The notes under the pieces are model-generated. The model did not search any database. It was given only the letters and a program-made list of their open reading frames with translations, and was not told where the DNA came from. A stretch of DNA of 46,554 nucleotides, taken from positions 1-46,554 of the forward strand of contig JACQEO010000053.1 in the NCBI GenBank assembly GCA_016200545.1. Reading direction: 5' to 3'. Made by a program: the position numbers and the translations under genes. Below are positions 7,760-16,076 of this stretch, piece after piece. Position 1 is the first letter of the stretch. The number at the start of each line of letters is the position of its first letter. The DNA comes from Deltaproteobacteria bacterium (lineage in GTDB: Bacteria > Desulfobacterota > Binatia > UTPRO1).

Positions 7760-10267
7760 CTATGCTGCGGGGTTTGCGACGTGAACGAATGTCGCGGAGC
7801 CGATGGGGATCGCGGCAGCGGAGGCGACGTGGCGGTGGAGGTCGAGGATCGTCGGGACGAGAGCGGGACCCTCGGGGCCGAGCACGACGGCTACGGAATG
7901 CAGGAGACCCAGTTGGCGGCGGAATTGGAGGCAGACCAGCGGGGTCGCTTCGGCGACGCGATCCTCCAGCGGAATCCGCGGCGAGAGAAGGAGACTGTTG
8001 CTGTGCTCGCGTCCGCCGCGCGTGATCTCGTCGCGAAGACGCGCGATGACCGTTGCCACTTGGTCGAGCTCACCATGGTAGCGGAGCAAGCGGGTCGCCA
8101 GACCAGGCGTGGCAGCGAGGATCTGGTCCGGCGACGCGACCGTGCGCTTCGCAGGTACTGTTGCAACCACCCTGATTGGGCCCGTCTCCCCGCTCGGACG
8201 GTCCTCGAGCGTTGGACGCGCATCCCGCTCCTCGACAACGCCTTCGTCGTGGGGCGGAGGCAGCGTCGGCGGCACACCCGCCGCGTGGACACCGGATTGA
8301 ATCGCGCGGCGGACGTTTTCGGCGTCGTCGCCGACGCGGAAGTTGTTCGAGATGGAGCAAAACCAGAGATCGCCGAGTGGGAGGCCGCTCGCATCAGCGA
8401 GCGCTCGCGCCCACCCGCGGGCGATGCCGAGGGCGTTCTGCGGCAGGCCACCGTAGATGTCGTGGCTGCGTGCGATCTGCAGTGTGTGCAATCGCCCGGC
8501 GTAGCGGAACCACAGATCGAAGACGAGGCACGGTCGATGGTGGGCGCGCGGCGACAGATCGACCTCGGGGGCCCATCGCTGATTGATGTAGACACGCGTC
8601 GGATCGGCGGCGAGGCGGCGGCCGGTTTCTGCGATCTGGTCGAAGAAGTAGTGGCAGGTGCGATCACCATAGGTGTAGTCACCGCGCGCGCGCACATCCG
8701 GCGCGGGTGCGAGCAGTTCCTCGGCATAGCGGTCGATGTGCTCGTCACTCGCCGGATACGCAGCGGGGATCTTCATCGACACCATGTCGGGAATGCCGAA
8801 GAAGGAGCACCAACCTTCGACGACCCTGCCCTTCTGTGTCGTCGTGATGAGGCCTTCCTCGCGGAGTTTCGTGAGACCGTGGAGCCAAGTCCATTCGAGT
8901 GACGCGACAGAATCCAAATCAGCCGGGATGATTCCGTGGGCGTAGAGTGTTCGGTCGACGTTCTTCCGCACCTCGGACGAGAGGCACTGCCCTTCCTCGA
9001 AGCGCAGGCCGGTACGCAACGCGAAATCCGCGCGTGCGATCTGCACCGCGAGATACGCGAGGTGCTGCGCGTGCGTCTCCTCGTCGCCGCCGACGTAGGT
9101 CCCGGCGACGATCGCGGCGAGGAGATCCTCGGCGCGGCGGGCAACCAAGGTCTCGACGTGGCGGCCGCCGGCCTCGTGATAGTCGGCTGCGAGCGTTCCC
9201 TGCTCGTAGGCGACGCGGATCTTGAAAAAGCCGGTCGGATCGAGCCGCAGCGGCGAGGCGCGCGCGACGATCGCGTCCGGACCCGTGCCCGCCGACCGAG
9301 CGCCATCGCCCGAGGCGATGTCGGTGTCGGCGGTTGCGGCGGACCATTCGAGCTTCGCGGAGTCCTCGGGGAACTCGCTGGCGAGCACCGTCCGTTCGGC
9401 GGCGAGACCGAACGCGACGAGGCGCGACTCCGACCCTGTCGCGCTCGACAAGAGACCGCGACGCAGCACCTCGTGGATCGCGCGTTGCGCTCGCCCGTCC
9501 GCCTTCCCGGTGGAGACGAGACGCGTCGTTCCCGGCACGTCACTCTCGACGACGAGCTCCGACGCGGCTCGCCGCACGCGCAGGTGCGGAACCGGCGCGA
9601 GCTCGTCCGTCGGCACCTGGATCGTCCGCGGCCGCCAGCGATACGGGTCGATCTCCTCGAGCACCTGCCAGGATGGCGTCGCGAGCGGTCGCACGAGCTC
9701 GGGTAGGCGACCCACCACGTCGGCGAAGAACGCGGCGGGATCGAGCGCACCACGCGCATCCACGATTGTCAGCTCGCGGCGGCGGAAGCAGGCGATCTCC
9801 TCGGGCGAGAGGGTCGCCAGCGCGTCGCGCGCGAACACTTTGGCGGCGCGACCGCCGTCGTCCTCGGGGATCACGTGGCGGCCCGCGTCGACGCCGTGGG
9901 CATAGAGGCAGCGGATTCCTTCGAGCGGATAGAAGACCGGTGAGTCGTCGCCACACAGCACGAGCACGGTGATGTACGGGTTCGTCAAGAGATTTTGCAC
10001 CACCCGCTCGACACCGTCGCGCAAGGTCGCGATCGTCCCGATCGCGGCGATCGGACGGAGTGGGGCGACCGCACCGATGGGATTGGTCACGAGCCCGGGC
10101 GGCAGGCGCTCGAGGATCACCGCGAGCGGTGGATCGACCTTCGTCGCGCCGCCGATCTCGACCGTCGTGTGGCCGATCAGGAGCGCGACGTTGGCGCGCG
10201 GCTCGAAGATACGGAGCTTTTCGTCGTCGGGAAAGAACGGCCATTCACGGCCGAAGTCGAAAGCCAC
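7760..10267 (-). CDS. Fusion protein: MtrA-like, DUF4346-like and two thymidylate-synthase-like segments
   Basis: An 835-residue protein from a GTG at 10267. Residues about 25-130 resemble subunit A of tetrahydromethanopterin S-methyltransferase (AAIGTIATLRDGVERVVQNL, NPYITVLVLCGDD). Residues about 340-425 resemble DUF4346 (LDPTGFFKIRVAYEQGTL, then a His/Ala-rich helix). Residues about 505-655 resemble archaeal-type thymidylate synthase: YTYGDR, a candidate catalytic cysteine Cys580 in HRPCLVFDLWF, and RSHDIYGGLPQNALG (600-614). Residues about 730-835 look like a second, degenerate copy (DQVATVIARL, PLVCLQF). No transmembrane anchor is visible. It is the last gene of the yajQ-deaminase-HAD-ParB-like operon. 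Domain calls are by eye; the activity, and whether a folate or a pterin cofactor is used, is unknown. Confidence 0.75.
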   Translation of the reverse strand: MAFDFGREWPFFPDDEKLRIFEPRANVALLIGHTTVEIGGATKVDPPLAVILERLPPGLVTNPIGAVAPLRPIAAIGTIATLRDGVERVVQNLLTNPYITVLVLCGDDSPVFYPLEGIRCLYAHGVDAGRHVIPEDDGGRAAKVFARDALATLSPEEIACFRRRELTIVDARGALDPAAFFADVVGRLPELVRPLATPSWQVLEEIDPYRWRPRTIQVPTDELAPVPHLRVRRAASELVVESDVPGTTRLVSTGKADGRAQRAIHEVLRRGLLSSATGSESRLVAFGLAAERTVLASEFPEDSAKLEWSAATADTDIASGDGARSAGTGPDAIVARASPLRLDPTGFFKIRVAYEQGTLAADYHEAGGRHVETLVARRAEDLLAAIVAGTYVGGDEETHAQHLAYLAVQIARADFALRTGLRFEEGQCLSSEVRKNVDRTLYAHGIIPADLDSVASLEWTWLHGLTKLREEGLITTTQKGRVVEGWCSFFGIPDMVSMKIPAAYPASDEHIDRYAEELLAPAPDVRARGDYTYGDRTCHYFFDQIAETGRRLAADPTRVYINQRWAPEVDLSPRAHHRPCLVFDLWFRYAGRLHTLQIARSHDIYGGLPQNALGIARGWARALADASGLPLGDLWFCSISNNFRVGDDAENVRRAIQSGVHAAGVPPTLPPPHDEGVVEERDARPTLEDRPSGETGPIRVVATVPAKRTVASPDQILAATPGLATRLLRYHGELDQVATVIARLRDEITRGGREHSNSLLLSPRIPLEDRVAEATPLVCLQFRRQLGLLHSVAVVLGPEGPALVPTILDLHRHVASAAAIPIGSATFVHVANPAA

Positions 10268-10282
10268 GCCGCGACCCCGCGC

Positions 10283-10897
10283 TCACGCCTCCACGGCGCG
10301 CGCCCGGAAGCCGGTGGCGTTGCGGAAGGCGGTGTTGAAGTCGCGGTAGAGCGAGCGGTGGGGCTCGAGCCGGTAATGTTTCTTCGCGAACTGCTCCGAG
10401 ATCTCCTCGAGCTCCTCGACGTTCTCCCAGCCGCCGGCGTTCGGATACGCGTAGTACGGTGTCTCGTCCGGCACGCCGGCGACGTACACGACTGTGATCG
10501 GGCGGCGCGCCGCGCGCGCCGAGTACACGCGGTGCATGCCGTCGTTGATGAGCTTCACGCACGGGCCTGCCGGCTCGCGTGAGCACTCGACGACCGGCGG
10601 CAGCAGATCCATCCCCTCGTCCGGTCCGCCCGGCGTCCAGAAGCGCACGAAGCCCTGGAGCGCGTAGAGGTCGACGTCGTGCTCGCCGAGCGCCGCCGCG
10701 AGGTGGGCGATCTTGGCGAGCTCGCTGCGCTGCACGTAGCGCTGCGTCGGCGCGAGGTCGTCCGGCGAGCATGCTTCGAGGAGCGTCAAGTCGGCGCGCG
10801 CGTACGGCAGACTGAACGGCCGCTCGTACAAGGTCACGCGCCGCAGCGCCGCGAAGAGCTCGTCTCTGCCGAAGGATTCGATGCGGGTGATGCGCAT
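10283..10897 (-). CDS. ParB/sulfiredoxin-like domain protein of unknown function
   Basis: A 204-residue protein. Residues 117-139 (INDGMHRVYSARAARRPITV) have the shape of the ParB/Srx-fold box, where a GxHR motif binds nucleotide phosphates. There is no partner ParA and no helix-turn-helix, so chromosome partition is unlikely. The second half is rich in aromatic residues (TPYYAYPNAGGW, HYRLEPHRSLYRDFN). It sits 15 bp upstream of the MtrA/thymidylate-synthase-like fusion and 11 bp after the HAD gene, which points to a shared pathway. In ParB-like folds this box can hydrolyse or bind NTPs; that link is inference. Confidence 0.6.
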   Translation of the reverse strand: MRITRIESFGRDELFAALRRVTLYERPFSLPYARADLTLLEACSPDDLAPTQRYVQRSELAKIAHLAAALGEHDVDLYALQGFVRFWTPGGPDEGMDLLPPVVECSREPAGPCVKLINDGMHRVYSARAARRPITVVYVAGVPDETPYYAYPNAGGWENVEELEEISEQFAKKHYRLEPHRSLYRDFNTAFRNATGFRARAVEA

Positions 10898-10908
10898 GGG
10901 GGTAGCTC

Positions 10909-11601
10909 CTACACCAATCTCGTCCCGGCGAGGAATCCGACGATCGCGGCGCGCGCCGTGTGCAGGTCAGGCGCGACGATCGCGCCGGGCGGAGGCGATT
11001 CCGCGTCACCGGCGACCGCCGTGGAGCCGTCTGCGGTCGCCGGGATCCAGAGAGCGCGCATGCCGAGCGCGAGTGCGGGTCGGACGTCCTTGTCGAGGCT
11101 GTCGCCGACCATCATCGCATTACCCGGCGCGACGTCGAGGGCACGCAGCGCGGCGTGGAAGAGCGCCGGGTCGGGCTTGGCAACGCCGGCGCGGTAACTG
11201 AGGTGCCAGGTGTCGACGAGCGGAACAATGGCTGGACAGGCGCGGCGGAACCCGGTCTCGTACGGCGCCCAGATGTTCGAGACCAGGCCGATCCCCGCAC
11301 CGCTGGCGCGCGCGGCCGCGACGCATGCGGTCGCGCCCGACACCTCGATCGGCTCGGTCTCCTGCGCCTGCCAAATCGCGGCGATGGCCGCGTCGATCGC
11401 GCCGTCGAGCACGAACGCGGCACGGAGCCGCTCGACGAGGGCATCCGGCGACGCGAAGGCTTCGCGGAAGAGCCACCCGGTGATCGCTCGCGCCTCGTCG
11501 CGACCGAGGCCGAGCGCGGCGGCGATGCGGCGCCCGGGCCCGACGTCGGGCCTGCGGACGAGCGTGTCACCGATGTCGAAGAGGACGGCGGTGCGGCTCA
11601 T
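10909..11601 (-). CDS. HAD-superfamily phosphatase
   Basis: A 230-residue haloacid-dehalogenase-type hydrolase with all four motifs: nucleophile Asp9 and Asp12 in FDIGDTLV, VSNIW (motif II), the lysine in GVAKPDPALF (motif III) and GDSLDKDV (motif IV). A helical cap between motifs I and II marks subclass I, which includes pyrimidine 5-prime nucleotidases and phosphoglycolate phosphatases. The ATG at 11601 is 13 bp after the deaminase gene stop; the frame is open further upstream but without family likeness. Its place between a deoxycytidylate-deaminase-like gene and a thymidylate-synthase-like gene suggests a nucleotide substrate; this is inference. Confidence 0.85.
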   Translation of the reverse strand: MSRTAVLFDIGDTLVRRPDVGPGRRIAAALGLGRDEARAITGWLFREAFASPDALVERLRAAFVLDGAIDAAIAAIWQAQETEPIEVSGATACVAAARASGAGIGLVSNIWAPYETGFRRACPAIVPLVDTWHLSYRAGVAKPDPALFHAALRALDVAPGNAMMVGDSLDKDVRPALALGMRALWIPATADGSTAVAGDAESPPPGAIVAPDLHTARAAIVGFLAGTRLV

Positions 11602-11614
11602 GACCGCAGACACG

Positions 11615-12589
11615 TCACCGCGGCGCGCCGCCCGGTCGCGCCTCATGCCACCAGATCACCGCCTTCCCGGCGGCGCGCAACACCTCGACGCCCATGGCGT
11701 CGCCGCGCACGTTCGGCTGCCGGCAGTACACCCTGGCGACGCCGCTATTGATCGCGCGCTTGGCGCACATCACGCACGGGGTGTGGGTGATGAACATCGT
11801 CTTGTCCTTCTCGATCGCGCCCGCCTTGAGAAGGGCGTTCTCCTCGGCGTGGACGTACCCACTGCGATCGGCGGGAATGAAGGCGCGATCACTGATACCG
11901 GCGGCGCCGCCGTTGTATCCGACGCCGAGGACGCGCTCGAGATCCGCCGACACGACGACGCAGCCGACCCTCTGCGTACCGTCGGTGGAACGCAGCGCCA
12001 GTGCCTCCGCGAAACGCTGGTACGCCTCGGGGAGCGTCAAACGCGGCGGCAGGCGCGGCCTCGCGAACCCCAGGGCCCCGGCGCCACGTGGCCGCCACGC
12101 CGGGTAGTGCAGCACCGTCTTCCCGGCGCGCCGCAAGAGCTCGAGCCCGTCGGGCGGATGCGGACCGCGATGGCGGTAGTAGACGTGACTCACGCCGCTG
12201 TTGATGGCGCGCACCGCGCACAGATAACAAGGCGCGCGCGTCACGAACATGAGCTTGTCTTTCTCGACCGCGCCGGCGATGAGGAGCGCGTGCTCCTCGG
12301 CGTGCAGATGGCTGCCGCCGCGCGCGCGCACACCCTTGCCGCTGGCGATCGTTGCGGCGCCGCCCGAGAATCCGGCGCCGAGCACGCGCTCGAGATTGAA
12401 GCTCACCAGGACGCAGCCGGCGCGATTCGTCGTCTCCGGCGAGCAACGCGCCAGCGCCTCCGCGAAACGCAGGTACGACTCGAAGAGTGGTACCCGATCC
12501 TGCGGCGCGCCGCGGTTCAGCGGGTGGGTGTTCTCGGGGCGACCGTCTTTGACGCGCGTCGCGCGCGCCGCGAGAGCGTCGCGCGTCAC
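11615..12589 (-). CDS. Tandem two-domain deoxycytidylate-deaminase-like protein
   Basis: A 324-residue protein made of two complete zinc-dependent cytidine/deoxycytidylate deaminase domains. Domain 1 (about 35-165) has HAEE with His96 and Glu98 and PCYLC with Cys121 and Cys124. Domain 2 (about 185-310) has HAEE with His247 and Glu249 and PCVMC with Cys272 and Cys275. Both keep every catalytic residue, so both may be active. Usual dCMP deaminases are single-domain hexamers of about 150-180 residues. The GTG start at 12589 overlaps the yajQ stop as GTGA. Deamination of dCMP to dUMP would feed a thymidylate-synthase-type reaction; other substrates are possible. Confidence 0.85.
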   Translation of the reverse strand: MTRDALAARATRVKDGRPENTHPLNRGAPQDRVPLFESYLRFAEALARCSPETTNRAGCVLVSFNLERVLGAGFSGGAATIASGKGVRARGGSHLHAEEHALLIAGAVEKDKLMFVTRAPCYLCAVRAINSGVSHVYYRHRGPHPPDGLELLRRAGKTVLHYPAWRPRGAGALGFARPRLPPRLTLPEAYQRFAEALALRSTDGTQRVGCVVVSADLERVLGVGYNGGAAGISDRAFIPADRSGYVHAEENALLKAGAIEKDKTMFITHTPCVMCAKRAINSGVARVYCRQPNVRGDAMGVEVLRAAGKAVIWWHEARPGGAPR

Positions 12590-13071
12590 TCGCGGAAGTT
12601 CACGAACTGCAGGGCGATGCCGAAGTCCTCGCCGCGGAGCACTTGGATCATCTCCTGCAAGTCGTCGCGCTTCTTGCCGGTAATACGGACCTCGTCCTCG
12701 ACGATCTGCGCCTGCACCTTGATGCCCGAGGCCTTCACCTTCTTGGCGATCTCGCGCGCTTTCTCGGTTTCGATGCCTTGCTGGACGGTGATCGTCTGCC
12801 GGGCGCGGCTGCCGGCTGCGGGCTCGATCTTACCGAGGTCGAGGTTCTTGATCGGCACGTTCCGCCGCACGAGCTTCGATTGTAGGACGTCGACAACCGC
12901 CTTGACCTTGAAGTCGTCCGCCGAGGTGATGACGATCTCCTTCTGGTCCCAGGTGATGTCGGTCTTCGCATCCTTGAGATCGTAGCGCTGCGCCACTTCT
13001 TTGCGTGTCTGGTTGAGCGCGTTGTCGACCTCTTGCAGCTCGATCCGCGACACGACGTCGAAGGACGGCAT
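12586..13071 (-). CDS. yajQ: YajQ-family nucleotide-binding protein
   Basis: A 161-residue protein of the UPF0234/YajQ family: it starts MPSFDVVSRIELQEVDNALNQ, includes RYDLKDAKTDITW and ends with IQVLRGEDFGIALQFVNFRE, as in most members. The family has two RNP-like folds; some members bind cyclic di-GMP or RNA, but a general role is not settled. The ATG at 13071 fits the family; an open frame continues upstream without similarity. It is the first gene of a five-gene minus-strand operon, overlapping the deaminase gene by four bases. I see no convincing promoter in 13072-13200. Confidence 0.92.
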   Translation of the reverse strand: MPSFDVVSRIELQEVDNALNQTRKEVAQRYDLKDAKTDITWDQKEIVITSADDFKVKAVVDVLQSKLVRRNVPIKNLDLGKIEPAAGSRARQTITVQQGIETEKAREIAKKVKASGIKVQAQIVEDEVRITGKKRDDLQEMIQVLRGEDFGIALQFVNFRE

Positions 13072-13200
13072 GACCTCGTTACCTAGCAGGCGAGGCCGCG
13101 CGAGGCCACTGCGCACGCTTGCGCGCACTCCCGCGACCGCACCTTCTGTGCGTGAGCGCCGGCCGCTCGGAGCGCGTGCGTTCCAACTCATGGGACGCGG

Positions 13201-14034
13201 GTGTACGTTCAGCCGGCTGTGGATGAGGCCCTGCGGAACGCACCCGGAAACCGGGCGGATCTTCCGGCCGGATTCGCGCTGCCGTCGCGACGGCTGCCGC
13301 AGCCGCGGCGCACGACCGGCCGCGAGCGCCGCTGGCTCGACCCGGCGCACGGGGTTCTGAAACAACTGGAGCGGATCATCGACCGTTTCGCGGCACGCTA
13401 CGTGTATCCGCATCTGCTCGGGGTGTGGCACCCGTACTGCTGGCTCCTGCCTCGACGCTTCTCGCTGGCCGTCGCCGCAATAACGCCGCAGCTTTGGCCG
13501 CGCGATGTCGACGAGCTTCGGGTCCTGCTGTTGAGCGACATTCACACCGGTGCCTTCCTGCACCCGGAAGTTCTCCGGCCCATCATCGAGGAGCTGATGC
13601 GCCTCGAACCCGACCTCGTCGCCATCACCGGCGACATCGTCGAGGGACGGGTGGAGGATCTCGATGGTTTCCTGCCCGTTCTCGGCGTGCTAGCCGGCGC
13701 GCCGCTCGGGGCGTGGTTCTGCTTCGGCAACCACGATTATTTCACCGGCGAGCCCGATCAGATCCGCCCGCACGGCGGGCAGATCCGCTTACCGGCAAGT
13801 CCCCCGATCGTCCGCCAAAGCCAGTTCTGCCTCGACGAGGGGCTCTACGTTCACGGTTCCGCGATGCTCGCGGTGACGCGCGGGGTCGGGGCTGTCGGCC
13901 TCCCGTGGCGCGCCGGAGCGAACCCTGAAGCGGTGCTGCTCCGCATCGGCAGCGGTCGAGGTCGCGCCGCCCTCACGCTGCCACCCGAGCATCATCGCGG
14001 CGGCGCGCCAGCATCAGAATCCCCGACGTCTTGA
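13201..14034 (+). pseudogene. Metallophosphoesterase with in-frame loss of its middle
   Basis: The first part has the metal motifs LLLSDIHTG, AITGDIVEG and GNHDYFTGE (GNHD at residues 176-179) of calcineurin-like phosphoesterases of the YkuE/transmembrane type. Eight residues later the frame enters HGGQIRLP and then TRGVGAVGLPWR, which in full-length relatives is the extreme C-terminus after the GHTHGGQ motif. About 80-100 residues, including the later metal-binding histidine and the first half of GHxH, seem to be missing. The frame stays open. The join sits beside 9-bp direct repeats (CAGATCCGC at 13759 and 13780). The start is uncertain; the 3-prime end overlaps the convergent methyltransferase gene by 62 bp. 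Confidence 0.65.
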
Positions 14035-15022
14035 AGCCCATCATCGCGCGTAGCTTGTCGAGCACCGTGAAGCCGGCGAGCAGCGGCAGGAGTCCCTTGA
14101 AGGGATCGAAGTAGCCGGCCAGTCGCGGACGGTTCCAGCGGTACCGCAGCGCGTGATGGAAGGAGTACATCCAGAACGCGTGCCCGGTCTGATACTGCAC
14201 CGCGAAGGGCTCGAGGCCGCCGTCGCGGAGGAGTCGCTCCAGCGTCGAGGGGGTGAAGAGATTCCAATGCCGGGGGATGTGATACCCGCCCCAGTAGTGG
14301 TTGGAGAAACGACGCGCGTCGAGGCTGTCGATGTTCGGCGTCTCGATCGCGAGGATGCCGCCCGGAGCCAACCAGCTCGCGATCTTGCGCACGACTCGCT
14401 TGGGATCGTCGACGTGCTCGATCACGTGGAACATGGTCGCCACGTCGACGGAGCGCTCGGCGATCATGTCGGCGCTCTCGACGCGCTCGCAGAAGACCCG
14501 ATAGCCGGCCGCGGCGAGACTCTCCAGAGGCCGCGGATCGAGCTCCAGGCCCCAGAGATGATCGCGGGGGATGCCCTGCTTTTCCATGACTTTCAGGTAC
14601 CGGCCATCACCGCAGCCGATGTCCAGGTAGCTCGTCGCGGGCCGCGGGAGCCGCTTGAGGACCCAGCGCAGCTTGAACGCGTCCATGATCTCCTTGCCCC
14701 GCGCGGCGATCGAGCTGACCTCGCTGTCGTAGTTGTAGGCGTAGTAGGTCGGCGGGTAGATGATCTTCAGCGCGGAGACCGCGGGGCGCGGATTCAGCCA
14801 CACATGACCGCAGGCGTGGCAGCGGACGAAGCGCCACACGTTCCGGCAGGTTCGTAGCTCGTAGTCGAGCCCCTCGGTGAGGAGATCGTACCGATCGCCG
14901 CCACAGACCGGGCACGCGTCGAGAGACTCGGTCGGAATCTCGGGAATGTCGCTGGTCTGGAAGTCGACCGGCAGCCGAACGTCGGATGCGGACCCGGAGG
15001 GAGAGGTGGCGACGGCGCTCAC
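13973..15022 (-). CDS. Zinc-ribbon SAM methyltransferase (type 23), copy 1
   Basis: A 349-residue protein. An N-terminal zinc ribbon (CPVCGGDRYDLL, then CHACGHVWLNPRP) precedes a class I methyltransferase with motif I YLDIGCGDGRYL, the MFHVIEHVDDP segment and TPNIDSLDARRF. Such proteins often modify sugars, lipids or secondary metabolites. I chose the GTG at 15022 because the open frame further up runs into the preceding desaturase gene, leaving a natural 26-bp gap. It is the last of a desaturase-methyltransferase-desaturase-methyltransferase set and is clearly related to the gene at 16077-17105. Confidence 0.82.
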   Translation of the reverse strand: MSAVATSPSGSASDVRLPVDFQTSDIPEIPTESLDACPVCGGDRYDLLTEGLDYELRTCRNVWRFVRCHACGHVWLNPRPAVSALKIIYPPTYYAYNYDSEVSSIAARGKEIMDAFKLRWVLKRLPRPATSYLDIGCGDGRYLKVMEKQGIPRDHLWGLELDPRPLESLAAAGYRVFCERVESADMIAERSVDVATMFHVIEHVDDPKRVVRKIASWLAPGGILAIETPNIDSLDARRFSNHYWGGYHIPRHWNLFTPSTLERLLRDGGLEPFAVQYQTGHAFWMYSFHHALRYRWNRPRLAGYFDPFKGLLPLLAGFTVLDKLRAMMGFKTSGILMLARRRDDARVAA

Positions 15023-15048
15023 GCTCGCACCCTCGCGTTCCGGCTGGC

Positions 15049-16053
15049 TCAAACGGTCGACAGGTCCGGCGCGGGACGCGTCGATTTGCACTCGACGAGT
15101 GGGAGCGCGCGCAAGTATCGCCACAGATACGCGACGTAGGAGCGACGCCACTCCAGTCCCTGCGCCTCCGGGCGATCGCGGATCTCCCGGTCGGCACGCG
15201 GCAAATTGTAGTACGGGATCGAGGGCCAGAAGTGATGCACCGTATGGTAGTTCATGTTGAGCGGCGCGAAGAACATCCGCTCCAGGCGGCTGCTGTCGAA
15301 GGTGATCAGCCGGTGCTGGTCGGCCTTGACGTCCGCTTCCGGGTGCGAATGCTCCGCGAACGACCGCGCGTTGTCACCGAGGACCGCGAAGCAGTAGACC
15401 GGGAGCGCCCACAGCACCGGATACGCCCACCAACCGATACCCCAGCTCAAGCCTCCAACGAGCGCGATCTGCCAACCCAGGATGATCGCTAGGTCGCGCG
15501 CGGTGTAGTGCAGATCGGCTGTACCGGCCTCGACGACCACCGCCCGACCCCGGTGCCGGAGAAAGACGTTGGCAATCGAGTGGTAGACGCTCGTCACGCC
15601 GGTCAGGAATCCGGCGTACTCCCGACGATCGGATTTGTTGAAGCAGCCGTGTCGGTGCCGGTCCGGATCGTTGCCGGTCGCGAGGTGGCGATGGTGCATC
15701 AGGTGATTCCGACTGTTCAACCGGGTAATGCCCCCGATGGGTCCGAATAGGAACAGATCGGCGAAAAGATTGTTCCAGACCTCACGATCGAACAGCCGCT
15801 GATGAATGCCGTCGTGGGCCAGGATGAACAACGCGTAGTACTGCGTGCCGATGATCGGCATCGCCAGCAGCACGACCCACGCCTCGGTCCGGATCGCGAC
15901 CGCCGTCCACGCGAGCGCGATCAGGGCCCAACATCGCGCCGCGGACAACACCGAGCGCCACGGCCGCAGGACGCTGAGCTCACGCACGATCTCCGGGGTC
16001 AGGAGCGTGCGACGGTACGGGTAATAAGGGCTGCTGTTCGAGGTGCGGTCCAC
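15049..16053 (-). CDS. Membrane fatty-acid-desaturase-family protein, copy 1
   Basis: A 334-residue integral membrane di-iron enzyme with the three histidine boxes HDGIH, HLMHH (in SRNHLMHHRHL) and HTVHH (NMNYHTVHHFWP), separated by hydrophobic helices (for example LIALAWTAVAI and IILGWQIALVGGLSWGIGWW). This family desaturates or hydroxylates acyl chains, sphingoid bases or carotenoids. The GTG at 16053 is the first plausible start. It lies between the two methyltransferase genes, 23 and 26 bp from them, so co-transcription is very likely. The substrate cannot be read from sequence. Confidence 0.87.
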   Translation of the reverse strand: MDRTSNSSPYYPYRRTLLTPEIVRELSVLRPWRSVLSAARCWALIALAWTAVAIRTEAWVVLLAMPIIGTQYYALFILAHDGIHQRLFDREVWNNLFADLFLFGPIGGITRLNSRNHLMHHRHLATGNDPDRHRHGCFNKSDRREYAGFLTGVTSVYHSIANVFLRHRGRAVVVEAGTADLHYTARDLAIILGWQIALVGGLSWGIGWWAYPVLWALPVYCFAVLGDNARSFAEHSHPEADVKADQHRLITFDSSRLERMFFAPLNMNYHTVHHFWPSIPYYNLPRADREIRDRPEAQGLEWRRSYVAYLWRYLRALPLVECKSTRPAPDLSTV

Positions 16054-16076
16054 CGGGGGTTACCTGTCAATTTGCC

